Assembly (NCBI RefSeq): GCF_001999965.1
Contig: NZ_CP019646.1
Span: 2,356,001 to 2,420,000 of the forward strand
DNA length: 64,000 bases
From: Limihaloglobus sulfuriphilus
GTDB taxonomy: Bacteria; Planctomycetota; Phycisphaerae; Sedimentisphaerales; Sedimentisphaeraceae
Direction: 5' to 3'
A model generated the notes under the pieces. That model searched no databases and was not told the DNA's origin. It saw nothing but the letters and a program-made list of their open reading frames with translations. Shown here in pieces: positions 52,578-61,781 of this stretch. The position numbers and the translations under genes were made by a program. The first letter of the stretch is position 1; each line of letters begins with the position of its first letter.

Positions 52578-54235
52578 TGTTTAGAGTTTTCAAAATAATA
52601 TGGCGGTTTACGGGCCTGATTTTTCTGTTAGTTTTCTTTTTATGGGCGGCCGTCTGGGTGTTTCTTGTCAGCAGCGGCGGCGGAGTGCCCGATGCCGCAG
52701 ATAAAACTATAGTCAGGCTTGTGCACAGCGTTTCAGACGAAGGTGTTCAGGCGGCATTTGACAGTGCGGCTGCTGAATATGAAAAAATTAACCCCGATGT
52801 CAAGGTTGTAATCCAGAGTATCCCCGAAAAGGCTTACCTGCAGTGGACTAATGTTCAGCTTATAGGCGGCAAGGCTCCGGATATCATTCAGACACTTAAT
52901 CGCGGCGACCAGATGTGGGAAATGCTGGCTACAAGATTTTTCCTGCCGCTGACCCCTCATGTCAATGAGATTAACCCGCATAACAAAGGTACAGACCTTG
53001 AAAATACCATCTGGCGGGATACCTATGTTGACGGTATGAAGGGAGGCTACTGGTTTCACCTGATGGAATATTACAGTGTGCCGCTGACTATAGAGCTAAG
53101 CCGGATTTTTTACAACAAGGATTTGTTCCGCCAGGTAAAAGGCGATGACCTGCCCCCGGAGAATTTTCAAGAATGGATGGATATTTGCAGACAGATAAAA
53201 GATTACTCGAAAGAGAATGATTTGCAGGTATCACCGCTGGCGACTTTTTATTCGCCGGCATCGCTTTACGGTTTCTTTAACAGCTATTTTCCAGTTATGA
53301 CCGGCGGCATGATTGATGAATACGACAGGGGTTATAACGGGATTCCCGATGCGACGTTTATTTTGTTTGGTCTTATTAAAGGTGATTTTACCCTGGTCAA
53401 TGAGCGTTTTGAAGCGGCACTGGCTCTGCTAAGAGAGCTCTCAGAAAATTTTCAGCCGGGTTTCGTTTCCGCTCAGTCATCACAGTCGCGTTTCATGTTT
53501 ATACAGAACAAGGCGGCTATGATCAAGGGTTCGGTTAAAGATGCACGCATCTTCCAGGAAAACTGTAATTTTGAGGTAGGTGTCTTTGATTATCCGATAC
53601 CGCGGCGGGATCACCCCGTTTACGGAAAATATGTAGCCGGTCCGGTTGCTGAGTCGCCTGTGGGCCAGTTCCATTTCGGCGTATCAAAGGTCAGCAAAAA
53701 CCCTGAACTTGCGATTGATTTTTTGCGTTTTTTGAGCAGCCGCAGGATAAACGAAGAGTTTAATCAGTCGCTTGTCTGGTATCCGGTTATAAGCGGCGCC
53801 CGCCCTCACGATTTTCTCAAGGCGTTCAAACCTAACTATGAGGGTGTTTACCGTTATCCTCAGTTGTGGCAGGGAGGTAATGTCAAGCTGTGGTGGGATC
53901 AGTTCTATCCCCGGTATCTCGTGGGAGATCTATCGTTCGAGAATTTCATGAAAGAATATGAAAATATATGGCTGACAAAGGGTGTCAGGGATTTTATAAG
54001 ACGAGATGTACTCTATGAAAATATGCTTTCTCAAAGTGAGTTCGGCCTGGCCCAGGCAAGGTCAAAGATAATCTTCCCGGAGGCCGGAGAGCTCGAAAAA
54101 GGCTCAATCGTCGGCGAGGGAACTTCTTATCAGCTTGGTATGGAAGTACTGAACCTCATGCAGCACGGAATAAGCAACAGAAGATACATCTGGAATAAAC
54201 TTCAGCAGGAATACAACGTTGTCTCGGATGAGTAA
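52577..54235 (+). CDS. Membrane-anchored ABC solute-binding protein (family 1)
   Basis: A 552-residue extracytoplasmic sugar-binding protein, longer than the usual 400-450. A hydrophobic anchor at about 8-32 (GLIFLLVFFLWAAVWVFLV) lacks a lipobox. Family-1 features follow: AAAEYEKINPDVKVV, the lobe-1 loop GGKAPDII and, later, the KVSKNPELAIDFLRFLSS block. It overlaps the TPR lipoprotein gene by one base (TAATG) and precedes two permeases, so it is the receptor of the importer. Ligand is probably an oligosaccharide produced by the secreted enzymes. Confidence 0.88.
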   Translation: MFRVFKIIWRFTGLIFLLVFFLWAAVWVFLVSSGGGVPDAADKTIVRLVHSVSDEGVQAAFDSAAAEYEKINPDVKVVIQSIPEKAYLQWTNVQLIGGKAPDIIQTLNRGDQMWEMLATRFFLPLTPHVNEINPHNKGTDLENTIWRDTYVDGMKGGYWFHLMEYYSVPLTIELSRIFYNKDLFRQVKGDDLPPENFQEWMDICRQIKDYSKENDLQVSPLATFYSPASLYGFFNSYFPVMTGGMIDEYDRGYNGIPDATFILFGLIKGDFTLVNERFEAALALLRELSENFQPGFVSAQSSQSRFMFIQNKAAMIKGSVKDARIFQENCNFEVGVFDYPIPRRDHPVYGKYVAGPVAESPVGQFHFGVSKVSKNPELAIDFLRFLSSRRINEEFNQSLVWYPVISGARPHDFLKAFKPNYEGVYRYPQLWQGGNVKLWWDQFYPRYLVGDLSFENFMKEYENIWLTKGVRDFIRRDVLYENMLSQSEFGLAQARSKIIFPEAGELEKGSIVGEGTSYQLGMEVLNLMQHGISNRRYIWNKLQQEYNVVSDE

Positions 54236-54264
54236 TGTTAACGGTTTAACGAGAATCAGAGTCT

Positions 54265-55221
54265 ATGGTTAAAGAAAAATTTTCAAATAATATTCAGCGG
54301 ATCAGCAAAGACTGGCGGGCTTACCTCTTTGTTCTTCCAAGTCTTCTGCTGGTGCTTGTCTTTTCGTATTTCCCCGCTTACAGTGCCATTTATCACTCTT
54401 TTTATGACTGGAACGGAGCGGATATTGAAAAATTCATCGGACTGGACAACTTTCGAAGGGCCTTTACTGATGGAGTTTTAGGCCGCTCATTTATCGTTAT
54501 ACTGATACTGGTTCTGGCGAATTTTGTAAAGATGGTTCCTTCGATTGCCGTTTCAGTAGTCATACACAGACTAAAAAGAGAAAACTGGCAATACCTCTAC
54601 AGGGTACTCTTCGTAATACCGATGATTATACCTGGAATAGTGTGGCTTTTGATATGGAAATTTTTCTTTGACCCGACTTTCGGGATTCTCAACAAGGTTC
54701 TTGAGGTTACGGGTGTGATGTCTCTTCTGCAATGGATAGACTCACTGGCCGGCTGGGGATTGTTTGTTGAGGGTGTAGATCCTGCCTGGCTGAGCACGCC
54801 GCAGCTTATCGTGCCGGCGCTGATAATATGGGGTTTCCCGTGGGTTGGAGTTGTTGGAGTGCTGATATATCTGGCAGGGCTGTCTTCGATTGGGACGGAG
54901 GTATATGAGGCGGCGGAAATTGACGGGATAGGCTGGTTCAGGAAATTCCTTAATATAGAACTGCCGCTTATAATGACTCAGGTCAGGCTCAACGCGGCCC
55001 TTATGATTATCAATACTCTCAAAAGCTACGGGCTTGTCCTTGTGCTGCTCGGCGTCAGCGGAGGCCCCGCCGGCGCGGGTATGGTTCCCGGGCTGTATAT
55101 GTTCAGAAAGGCCTTTGTTGACCAGGAGGCCGGCTATGCCTGCGCGATAGGCTTGCTGATATTTGCGCTGATACTGGTTTTAACATGGATAAACAATAAA
55201 TATATGAGGGTTGATCATTAA
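54265..55221 (+). CDS. CUT1 ABC transporter permease (MalF/UgpA type)
   Basis: A 318-residue inner-membrane permease with six or more transmembrane segments. The cytoplasmic EAA loop, which contacts the ATPase, is YEAAEIDGIGWFRKFLNIELP. The N-terminal SYFPAYSAIYHSFYDWNG is typical of MalF-type subunits. It follows the binding-protein gene by 29 bp and overlaps the next permease by one base. No ATPase gene is in this operon. Confidence 0.92.
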   Translation: MVKEKFSNNIQRISKDWRAYLFVLPSLLLVLVFSYFPAYSAIYHSFYDWNGADIEKFIGLDNFRRAFTDGVLGRSFIVILILVLANFVKMVPSIAVSVVIHRLKRENWQYLYRVLFVIPMIIPGIVWLLIWKFFFDPTFGILNKVLEVTGVMSLLQWIDSLAGWGLFVEGVDPAWLSTPQLIVPALIIWGFPWVGVVGVLIYLAGLSSIGTEVYEAAEIDGIGWFRKFLNIELPLIMTQVRLNAALMIINTLKSYGLVLVLLGVSGGPAGAGMVPGLYMFRKAFVDQEAGYACAIGLLIFALILVLTWINNKYMRVDH

Positions 55222-56060
55222 TGTACTCAATCGGAAAAAAGAAGCGGTCTTTCGTCTCGGAATCTGTTAAACACCTGTTTATATGGCTGATCCTGGGCTT
55301 TTCGTTATTTCCATTGTACATGGTATTTAATATAAGTTTCAAGGATAACACCCAGTTTTACAATCAGCCCTGGCTGCCGACACTGCCGCTGAATTTTGAG
55401 AACTGGGCCAAGGGCTGGGACAACATCGGCCAGACGATTGCAAACTCAATCTTTCTCTCGGTTTCTGCCACTGCGATGGCATTGGCTTTTGGTATAAGTG
55501 CGGCATATTTCTTCGCCAGATGCAAGATGCCCGGCTGGAAAATATTCTGGGCAATCTTTATGATCCTTATGCTCATGCCGGGAGTTGCGAATCTGATACC
55601 GCTGTTTTCTCTGCTAAAAAATCTAAACCTGCTCAACACGTATTTTGCCCTTATAATCCTGGGCACCTCAGGCGGGCAGGTCGTTACAATATACATCCTG
55701 CGTAATTTCATTGAAGAGATTCCCAAGGACCTTTTTGAGTCGGCACAGATGGACGGAGCAGGTCATCTTCAGCAGATTCTGCATATCGTTATACCTTTCA
55801 GCGGCTCAATCATATCAACCTTGGCAATACTTAGATTTATCTTTGAGTGGAACAGTTTCATTCTCCCTCTTGTAGTTCTTCGTGATGAGACGAGGCTGCC
55901 CATGGCAGTTAAGCTATATCAGATCGAGGGAGCTTATGTTCAGCAGTGGGGGCCTATGATGGCGTCTTACGCGATAGCGTCTATCCCGCTGATTCTTCTG
56001 TTCCTGTTCACTATGCAGTTTTTCATCAAGGGCCTCAGCTCTGGAGCGGTAAAGGGCTGA
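55221..56060 (+). CDS. CUT1 ABC transporter permease (MalG/UgpE type)
   Basis: A 279-residue partner permease. The EAA loop is FESAQMDGAGHLQQILHIVIP; LFPLYMVFNISFKDN at the N-terminus and PGVANLIPLFSLLKNLNLLNT are typical for MalG-type subunits. Its ATG overlaps the stop of the first permease (TAATG), so they are made together. With the binding protein and the distant MsmX-type ATPase it would form the oligosaccharide importer of the locus. Confidence 0.92.
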   Translation: MYSIGKKKRSFVSESVKHLFIWLILGFSLFPLYMVFNISFKDNTQFYNQPWLPTLPLNFENWAKGWDNIGQTIANSIFLSVSATAMALAFGISAAYFFARCKMPGWKIFWAIFMILMLMPGVANLIPLFSLLKNLNLLNTYFALIILGTSGGQVVTIYILRNFIEEIPKDLFESAQMDGAGHLQQILHIVIPFSGSIISTLAILRFIFEWNSFILPLVVLRDETRLPMAVKLYQIEGAYVQQWGPMMASYAIASIPLILLFLFTMQFFIKGLSSGAVKG

Positions 56061-56094
56061 TATATTTTTTATTTTTAATAAGCGGAGTTTTAGA

Positions 56095-57915
56095 ATGTCT
56101 CAAATACCGGATGCCAGAAATATTCTCAATGGTTTTGATATCCCGGCAGGCGAAGGCTATGCCGACCAGCCGTATGTCGTAATAACAAAAGATGGCGACT
56201 GGCTTTGCGTCATAACTACCGGTGCGGGCGAAGAGGGCCAGTCCGGCCAGCATATCATATCAACGATAAGCAGTGATAAAGGCCGCAGCTGGAGCCTGCC
56301 CGTAAAGATTGAATCGCCGGAGGGACCGGAGGCGTCCTGGGCATTGCCGGTCATTGTGCCCTCGGGAAGGATCTATGTCTTCTATAATTACAACAAGGAA
56401 AACATTCGAAAGGTTGTATGTGATACAAACTTCCGAAAAGAAGGATATACCACGCGTGTTGATTCGCTTGGAGTGATGGCTTACAAGTATTCTGATGACA
56501 GCGGCAAAAGCTGGTCAGAACAGCGGTGGGAAATACCAATAAGAAAAATGAAATGCGATTATGAGAATCCCTACAAGGGTCAAATCCAGTTTTTCTGGGG
56601 CGTTGGCAAACCTATTGTGCATGACGGCGCGGTTTATATAGGATTTGCCAAAATTGAGCGTTTCGGCAAGGGATTTATGTACAAGAGCCAAGGCTGCTTC
56701 CTCAAGAGCAAAAATATTCTCACAGAAACCGAACCGGACAAAATAACATGGCAGACACTGCCGGACGGCGATTGTGGTTTGAAATCTCCCGTCGGGCCGG
56801 TCTCTGACGAGGCCAATCTGGCAGGACTTTCAGACGGCTCATTGTACTGCACATACAGAACTATTGACGGCCACCCCTGCCACGCATACAGCAGAGACGG
56901 CGGCCATACCTGGACAGGGCCGGAGTTTATGACATACACCCCCGGCGGCAGAAAGATTAAGCACCCCAGAGCCGCCAACTTTGTCTGGAGGTGCAGTAAC
57001 GGCAAACTGCTTTACTGGTTCCACAATCACGGCATAACCGGCGGCAGATGGGCAGGTCCGAGACCGGATGCATACAGAGACAGAAACCCCGTATGGCTTT
57101 CTGCCGGCACTGAAAAAGACTCGCCCGAGGGCAAGGTCATTCACTGGAGTCAGCCGGAAATTGTTATCTATGATGATGATCCGTTAGTTAGAATGAGCTA
57201 CCCGTCTCTAATTGAGGATAGCGGAAGTTTCTATCTGACAGAAACACAGAAAAAGACTGCCAGAGTGCACAAAATACCTGATTATATAATCGAAAAACTT
57301 TTCAGCCAGGACACTGTGAACCAACAGGCCAAAGACGGAGTAATACTTGAGCTTGAGGATTCCCGCGGCTTACGCGGCACGTTTGATATGCCGCCTCTGC
57401 CGGAATTTGGCGAATATAATTTCTCTCAACTTATGTACCCGACAAAAGACACCCGCGCCGGGTTCACCGTGGAATTTACCGCCGCTGTGAACTCGTTGCA
57501 GCCCGGGCAGATATTGCTTGATACGCGTTCGAAGGCTCAAATAGGTTTAACTGTAAGCGTAGGCGAGCAGGCTAATTACGTCTTTAGAATGTTCGACGGC
57601 AGAAACGCGGCGTATTGGAGCAGTGACCCGAATACCATACAGCAGGGCAAACAGCAGCATGTTGTAATTATCGTTGACGGCGGACCCAAAATAATAAGCT
57701 ATATCATCGACGGCCGGCTAAACGACGGCGGCGAAGACCGGCAGTTCGGCTGGGGAAGATTTAACAAATACTTTTATAGCCTCAACCATTCTGATAAATT
57801 GAACATAAGTGAAAGTTCTGACTTAAAACTAACTCTGCTAAGGTTTTACAACCGGCATCTCCTCACCGGCGAGGCCGTCGGAAATTATAGGTCAGAACAA
57901 AAACGTATGTCCTAG
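56095..57915 (+). CDS. BNR-propeller (sialidase-like) protein without signal peptide
   Basis: A 606-residue protein that starts directly with MSQIPDARNILNGFDIPAGEGYADQP, so it appears cytoplasmic. The first 420 residues form a propeller with three clear Asp boxes (SSDKGRSWSLP, YSDDSGKSWSEQ, YSRDGGHTWTGP). The rest is a LamG-like beta domain (VTIIV-like strands, FNKYFYSLN). GGAG precedes the ATG. It is the last gene of the plus arm, 34 bp after the permease, in line with a hydrolase acting on imported sugars. It is distant from the three secreted BNR paralogues. An exo-sialidase or another exo-glycosidase is possible. Confidence 0.7.
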   Translation: MSQIPDARNILNGFDIPAGEGYADQPYVVITKDGDWLCVITTGAGEEGQSGQHIISTISSDKGRSWSLPVKIESPEGPEASWALPVIVPSGRIYVFYNYNKENIRKVVCDTNFRKEGYTTRVDSLGVMAYKYSDDSGKSWSEQRWEIPIRKMKCDYENPYKGQIQFFWGVGKPIVHDGAVYIGFAKIERFGKGFMYKSQGCFLKSKNILTETEPDKITWQTLPDGDCGLKSPVGPVSDEANLAGLSDGSLYCTYRTIDGHPCHAYSRDGGHTWTGPEFMTYTPGGRKIKHPRAANFVWRCSNGKLLYWFHNHGITGGRWAGPRPDAYRDRNPVWLSAGTEKDSPEGKVIHWSQPEIVIYDDDPLVRMSYPSLIEDSGSFYLTETQKKTARVHKIPDYIIEKLFSQDTVNQQAKDGVILELEDSRGLRGTFDMPPLPEFGEYNFSQLMYPTKDTRAGFTVEFTAAVNSLQPGQILLDTRSKAQIGLTVSVGEQANYVFRMFDGRNAAYWSSDPNTIQQGKQQHVVIIVDGGPKIISYIIDGRLNDGGEDRQFGWGRFNKYFYSLNHSDKLNISESSDLKLTLLRFYNRHLLTGEAVGNYRSEQKRMS

Positions 57916-57974
57916 TCAAGCGGCAATCAGACCACCCGCCTCATGAGACTTGTTAAACAATAATTATCCTTACC

Positions 57975-57982
57975 GTCCGGCG
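57975..57982. repeat. Left 8-bp target duplication of the IS66 element
   Basis: GTCCGGCG, repeated at 63175-63182 on the other side of the element. Eight bp is the duplication size known for IS66. Confidence 0.85.
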
Positions 57983-58040
57983 GTAAGGTTTCGAGGAACT
58001 GCACCCTTGAAAAAAATAGCTGGGGCAAGCTGGTGGTTCG

Positions 58041-59231
58041 TCAGGAGGCTTTCAATATCTGTTCTTTGACAATTTTGCCTTCTTCAGTGTTAGACTCAGG
58101 TTTCTTCCAGTTGCTGGGGAGAAGCTCGTCTATTTTGTGTCCCGGGTGGGTGCTCACTCTTCTCAGTACATCGTTGAAGTAGGCGAACGGGTCGTGGCCC
58201 ATCAATTTACAGCTTGCTACCAGGCTGTAGATAATCGATGCTCGCCAGGCTCCGGCCTCACTTCCGGCAAACATATAGTTTTTTCGACCTATGACGACCA
58301 TACGCAGTGTACGTTCGGCCAGATTGTTATCAATATCCAGAATTGGATCTTCCGTATATCTGCACAGAGCATCCCACTGGTTCAAAGCGTAGGTTACCGC
58401 CTTGCCTATCGGGGTCTTTGGCAGCACTTGAGCCTTGTATTCGTCAAGAAGGCTCTTTATTTCTTCGAGTATCGGCACAGCCTCTTTCTGTCGGGCTTCC
58501 AACAGCTGCTCATCGGAGTACTCTTCGCGTTTAGCCCTGCTTTCAATCGCATATAGCCTGCCCCATAATACCGTCATACGGGTACCCCTGAGGGGATCGT
58601 CATCTATAGCATACTCGAACTTTCTTCGCGCATGGGCGTTGCAGCCAATTTCCGTGGCCTTACCTTTATTAAAAAACTCATCATATCCGCTGTATGCATC
58701 GGCCTGAACCTTGCCGGCATAATCACCAAGGAATTCCAGCGGCCCTTGTCTTGATCTTGTGGGCGTAAAATCAAACACCACATTACTCTTATCATCAATA
58801 TAGGTCCACAAATAACCGTTATAGGTGGAACCTTTACGTTTTCTGCTCTTTATTGGGATACGGGTGTCATCGGTATTAATCTTTGGAGACTCAAGAATCT
58901 TCCTGTGCATCCTTTTAACCAGGGGCTCCAGCAGATCAGCACATTTATCGACCCAACCACACATTGTGGATACATTTATATCAACACCATGCCGCTTGAG
59001 GATGCTTTCCAGTCTGTTCAAGGGTGCATGATCACAATACTTACTCGTTATTATATGAGCCAGCAGTCCCTCGCCGGCGATACCCTTGTCTATCGCCCTT
59101 GGGGGAAGCGGACCAATAGATATCTCTGATTCGCAAGCCTTGCAGCAAAATTTCTTCCTGACATACTCTTTGACGTAAAACGATGCCGGTGTTAAGCGGC
59201 GCTGAAAACAGGTCAGTAATGAGCGGGTCAA
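58041..59231 (-). pseudogene. tnpC: IS66 TnpC transposase, C-terminal fragment
   Basis: Native sequence runs from 59189 to 58041; the ORF's first 14 codons (from a TTG at 59231) are read from the IS21 end. It contains the second half of the zinc finger (FCCKAC), the catalytic DDE core (INTDDTRIP; VQADAYSGYDEF; NNLAERTLR) and the IS66-typical C-terminus (NYMFAGSEAGAWRASIIYSL). The protein is severed from its N-terminus by the IS21 insertion, so it should be inactive. Confidence 0.92.
59185..59189. repeat. Left 5-bp target duplication of the IS21 element
   Basis: GCCGG; the second copy is at 61864-61868. Both lie within tnpC codons for Pro-Ala. Confidence 0.8.
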
Positions 59232-59310
59232 AATAGGTCATTTTGAAAGGAAGTTTTTGCCTTAGAGTCGTTATATTATCGATATTATCGAAAATATAAC
59301 GGAGGTCTTT

Positions 59311-60810
59311 ATGGCGAACTATCTAAAAATGACTAAAAGAAGTGTAATACAGACATTAAGAGAGCGTAACTGGTCTTGCAGGCGTATATCCAGAGAGCTT
59401 GGCATCCACCTGGATACGGTGCGTAAGTATGCAAAATCAGACAATGATAATTCAAAACAGGTCACTAACGCGCCTCCCGGGTCGGTGGCCCAAAGCTCAA
59501 CCGGTCCGGTAAGCAATTGTGAGCCTTACCGTGAAATAATTAAGAACAAGCTGGATATGGGGCTCAGCCGCCGGCGTATATGGCAGGATCTTCGTGACGA
59601 CCACGGCTCTGATGTCAGCTACCACAGCGTTCGCAGGTTTGTCAACCGCCTCAGTAAAAATTCGCCTGTTCCGTTCAGGCGTCTTGAATGCAGGCCCGGT
59701 GAAGAGGCTCAGATAGATTTTGGTACGGGTGCACCGGTAATAACGAAAGATGGCAGACGAAAAAGAACTCATGTAATACGGGTAGTGCTTAGCTTCTCCC
59801 GTAAATCCTACAGCGAGGCAGTTTTCAGGCAGACCGGCGATAACTTTATAAATTGCCTGGAAAACGCTTTTCACCACTTTGGCGGTGTTCCGCAAACACT
59901 GATAATAGATAATCTTAAAGCTGCTGTAAACAAAGCTGACTGGTATGATCCTGAGATACACCCAAAAATAGTGTCATTCTGCCGTCATTACGGTACCGCC
60001 ATTTTACCCTGTAAGCCGTATACCCCAAGACACAAGGGTAAGGTTGAAAAAGCAGTAGCATATGTCAAAAATAACGCCCTCAAGGGCCGCAGCTTTAAGA
60101 GCCTCTCAGAGCAGAATCAGTTTCTTCTCAGCTGGGAGAGCCGTATTGCCGATACCCGTATTCACGGCACTACCCGCAAGCAGGTAGGCAAATTGTTCAC
60201 AGAACAGGAAAAGCCTGCTTTATTGAGGCTTCCGGTTGGAAGGTTTCCTTCATTTACAGAAGCTCAGCGGTCCGTTCACAGGGACGGCCATATAGAGGTA
60301 GAGAGGACCTATTACTCGGTGCCTCCGGAATATACCGGCCGCAAGGTATGGGCAAGATGGGACGGCCATATGGTAAGAGTATTTAACCGCAGCATGGAGC
60401 AGATTGTTGTTCACGCTAAAGTTGAGCCGGGCAGATTCCAGACTCAGGACGGACATATTCATTCAGAGAAAAGAACAAAGATAGAAAACGGCGTTGTATG
60501 GATGCTTGAACGAGTCAGTCTGATAGGTGACAATGCCGAGAGATGGGCCCTGCAGATGCTTGAGGCCAGAGGAATACCTGGTATCCGCGTACTTCTGGGC
60601 TTGCTGAATATGACCAATACCTATAAAGGTAACAAAATCGATAATGCATGTAAAATAGCGTTAAGCCACAATGCTTTTCGATTGAAGACCATCAGGAGTA
60701 TTATTAAACACGGCGGTGACAGGCAGCTCCAGATGGAATTTATAGATGAGCACCCTATTATCAGAGATATCTCCAGTTACGGAGAATTCGTAAGAGAGGT
60801 TCTGGGCTGA
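59311..60810 (+). CDS. istA: IS21-family transposase IstA
   Basis: A 499-residue DDE transposase. An N-terminal HTH (WSCRRISRELGIHLDTVRKY) binds the ends; the catalytic residues are D136 (AQIDFG), D200 (LIIDNLK) and E246 (GKVEKAVAYVKNNAL). GGAGG lies before the ATG, and an inverted repeat (GTTATATT / AATATAAC, 59270-59301) sits just upstream. Full length, no disruption seen. It works with IstB for target capture. Confidence 0.95.
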   Translation: MANYLKMTKRSVIQTLRERNWSCRRISRELGIHLDTVRKYAKSDNDNSKQVTNAPPGSVAQSSTGPVSNCEPYREIIKNKLDMGLSRRRIWQDLRDDHGSDVSYHSVRRFVNRLSKNSPVPFRRLECRPGEEAQIDFGTGAPVITKDGRRKRTHVIRVVLSFSRKSYSEAVFRQTGDNFINCLENAFHHFGGVPQTLIIDNLKAAVNKADWYDPEIHPKIVSFCRHYGTAILPCKPYTPRHKGKVEKAVAYVKNNALKGRSFKSLSEQNQFLLSWESRIADTRIHGTTRKQVGKLFTEQEKPALLRLPVGRFPSFTEAQRSVHRDGHIEVERTYYSVPPEYTGRKVWARWDGHMVRVFNRSMEQIVVHAKVEPGRFQTQDGHIHSEKRTKIENGVVWMLERVSLIGDNAERWALQMLEARGIPGIRVLLGLLNMTNTYKGNKIDNACKIALSHNAFRLKTIRSIIKHGGDRQLQMEFIDEHPIIRDISSYGEFVREVLG

Positions 60811-60844
60811 ACAATAATCATAACTTATTCAGGAGCAGATTATT

Positions 60845-61612
60845 ATGAACAATTCACTGCATAACACATTAAAATCACTAAGGTTGTCAGGTATGCTTGA
60901 GACACTTGAAGTTCGATTGCAGGAGGCAGCCGGCAACAGCCTCACTCATGCTGAGTTTTTAGAACTGATCCTGCAGGATGAGATGCTGGTCAGAAAGCAT
61001 CGCCAGATCCAAAGGGGTATTAAGGCTGCCGGGTTTAGAGAACTCAAGACACTGGAGGAGTTTGACTGGCAGTTCAATACTTCGATTAAAAGAAGCCGGA
61101 TATTTGATATGGCCACATGCCGCTTTATCAGTGAGGGCGTTGATGTTCTGCTGCTTGGCCCTCCGGGTGTGGGCAAGAGTCATTTGTGTCAGGCGATAGG
61201 CTATCAGGCAGTCAAGGCAGGCATGGCTGTGCGGTACCGCTCGATATTTGATGTTGCCAGGGATTTTCTGCACGAAGATGCCTTTGCCTGTCAGGATAAG
61301 GTAATGAACAGATATCTCAAGCCGGAGCTGCTGATAATCGATGACATGGGCATCAAGCATCTGCCAAAACGCTGCGGCGAGTATCTGCTGGAGATCATTA
61401 TGCGGCGATATGAAAACAAATCCACGATGATGACCTCCAACAGGCCGCTGGAAGACTGGGGCAAGCTCATTGGTGATGTACCATCGGCAACCGCAATCCT
61501 GGACAGGTTTTTGCATCATGCTGAGATCATCAACATCACAGGCCGCAGCTACCGTCTCAAGGACCGTGCCGAGCATGGTGCCTGTGAGAAAAGAGCCGGC
61601 CATGAAGGCTGA
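60845..61612 (+). CDS. istB: IS21-family helper ATPase IstB
   Basis: A 255-residue AAA+ ATPase of the DnaC/IstB type that remodels target DNA and activates IstA. Walker A is GPPGVGKSH (105-113), Walker B LLIIDDMGI, and the arginine-rich end follows ILDRFLHHAEIINITGRSYRL. It starts 34 bp after istA with AGGAG upstream. Intact. Confidence 0.95.
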   Translation: MNNSLHNTLKSLRLSGMLETLEVRLQEAAGNSLTHAEFLELILQDEMLVRKHRQIQRGIKAAGFRELKTLEEFDWQFNTSIKRSRIFDMATCRFISEGVDVLLLGPPGVGKSHLCQAIGYQAVKAGMAVRYRSIFDVARDFLHEDAFACQDKVMNRYLKPELLIIDDMGIKHLPKRCGEYLLEIIMRRYENKSTMMTSNRPLEDWGKLIGDVPSATAILDRFLHHAEIINITGRSYRLKDRAEHGACEKRAGHEG

Positions 61613-61781
61613 CTCAGTCTTAACCGGCCTGTCCCGCCCGGCTTGCGGCGGCCAGGTTCCGACGAGCTTTTTGGGTGGCCCATTCTCACCCGGCCGCCGG
61701 TCCGGGCGAAACAGGCCTGGCGTATCTGCCCAATAACGTCGAAAATAATCGTTTTATCCAAATCCAACTTGACAAATGAAA

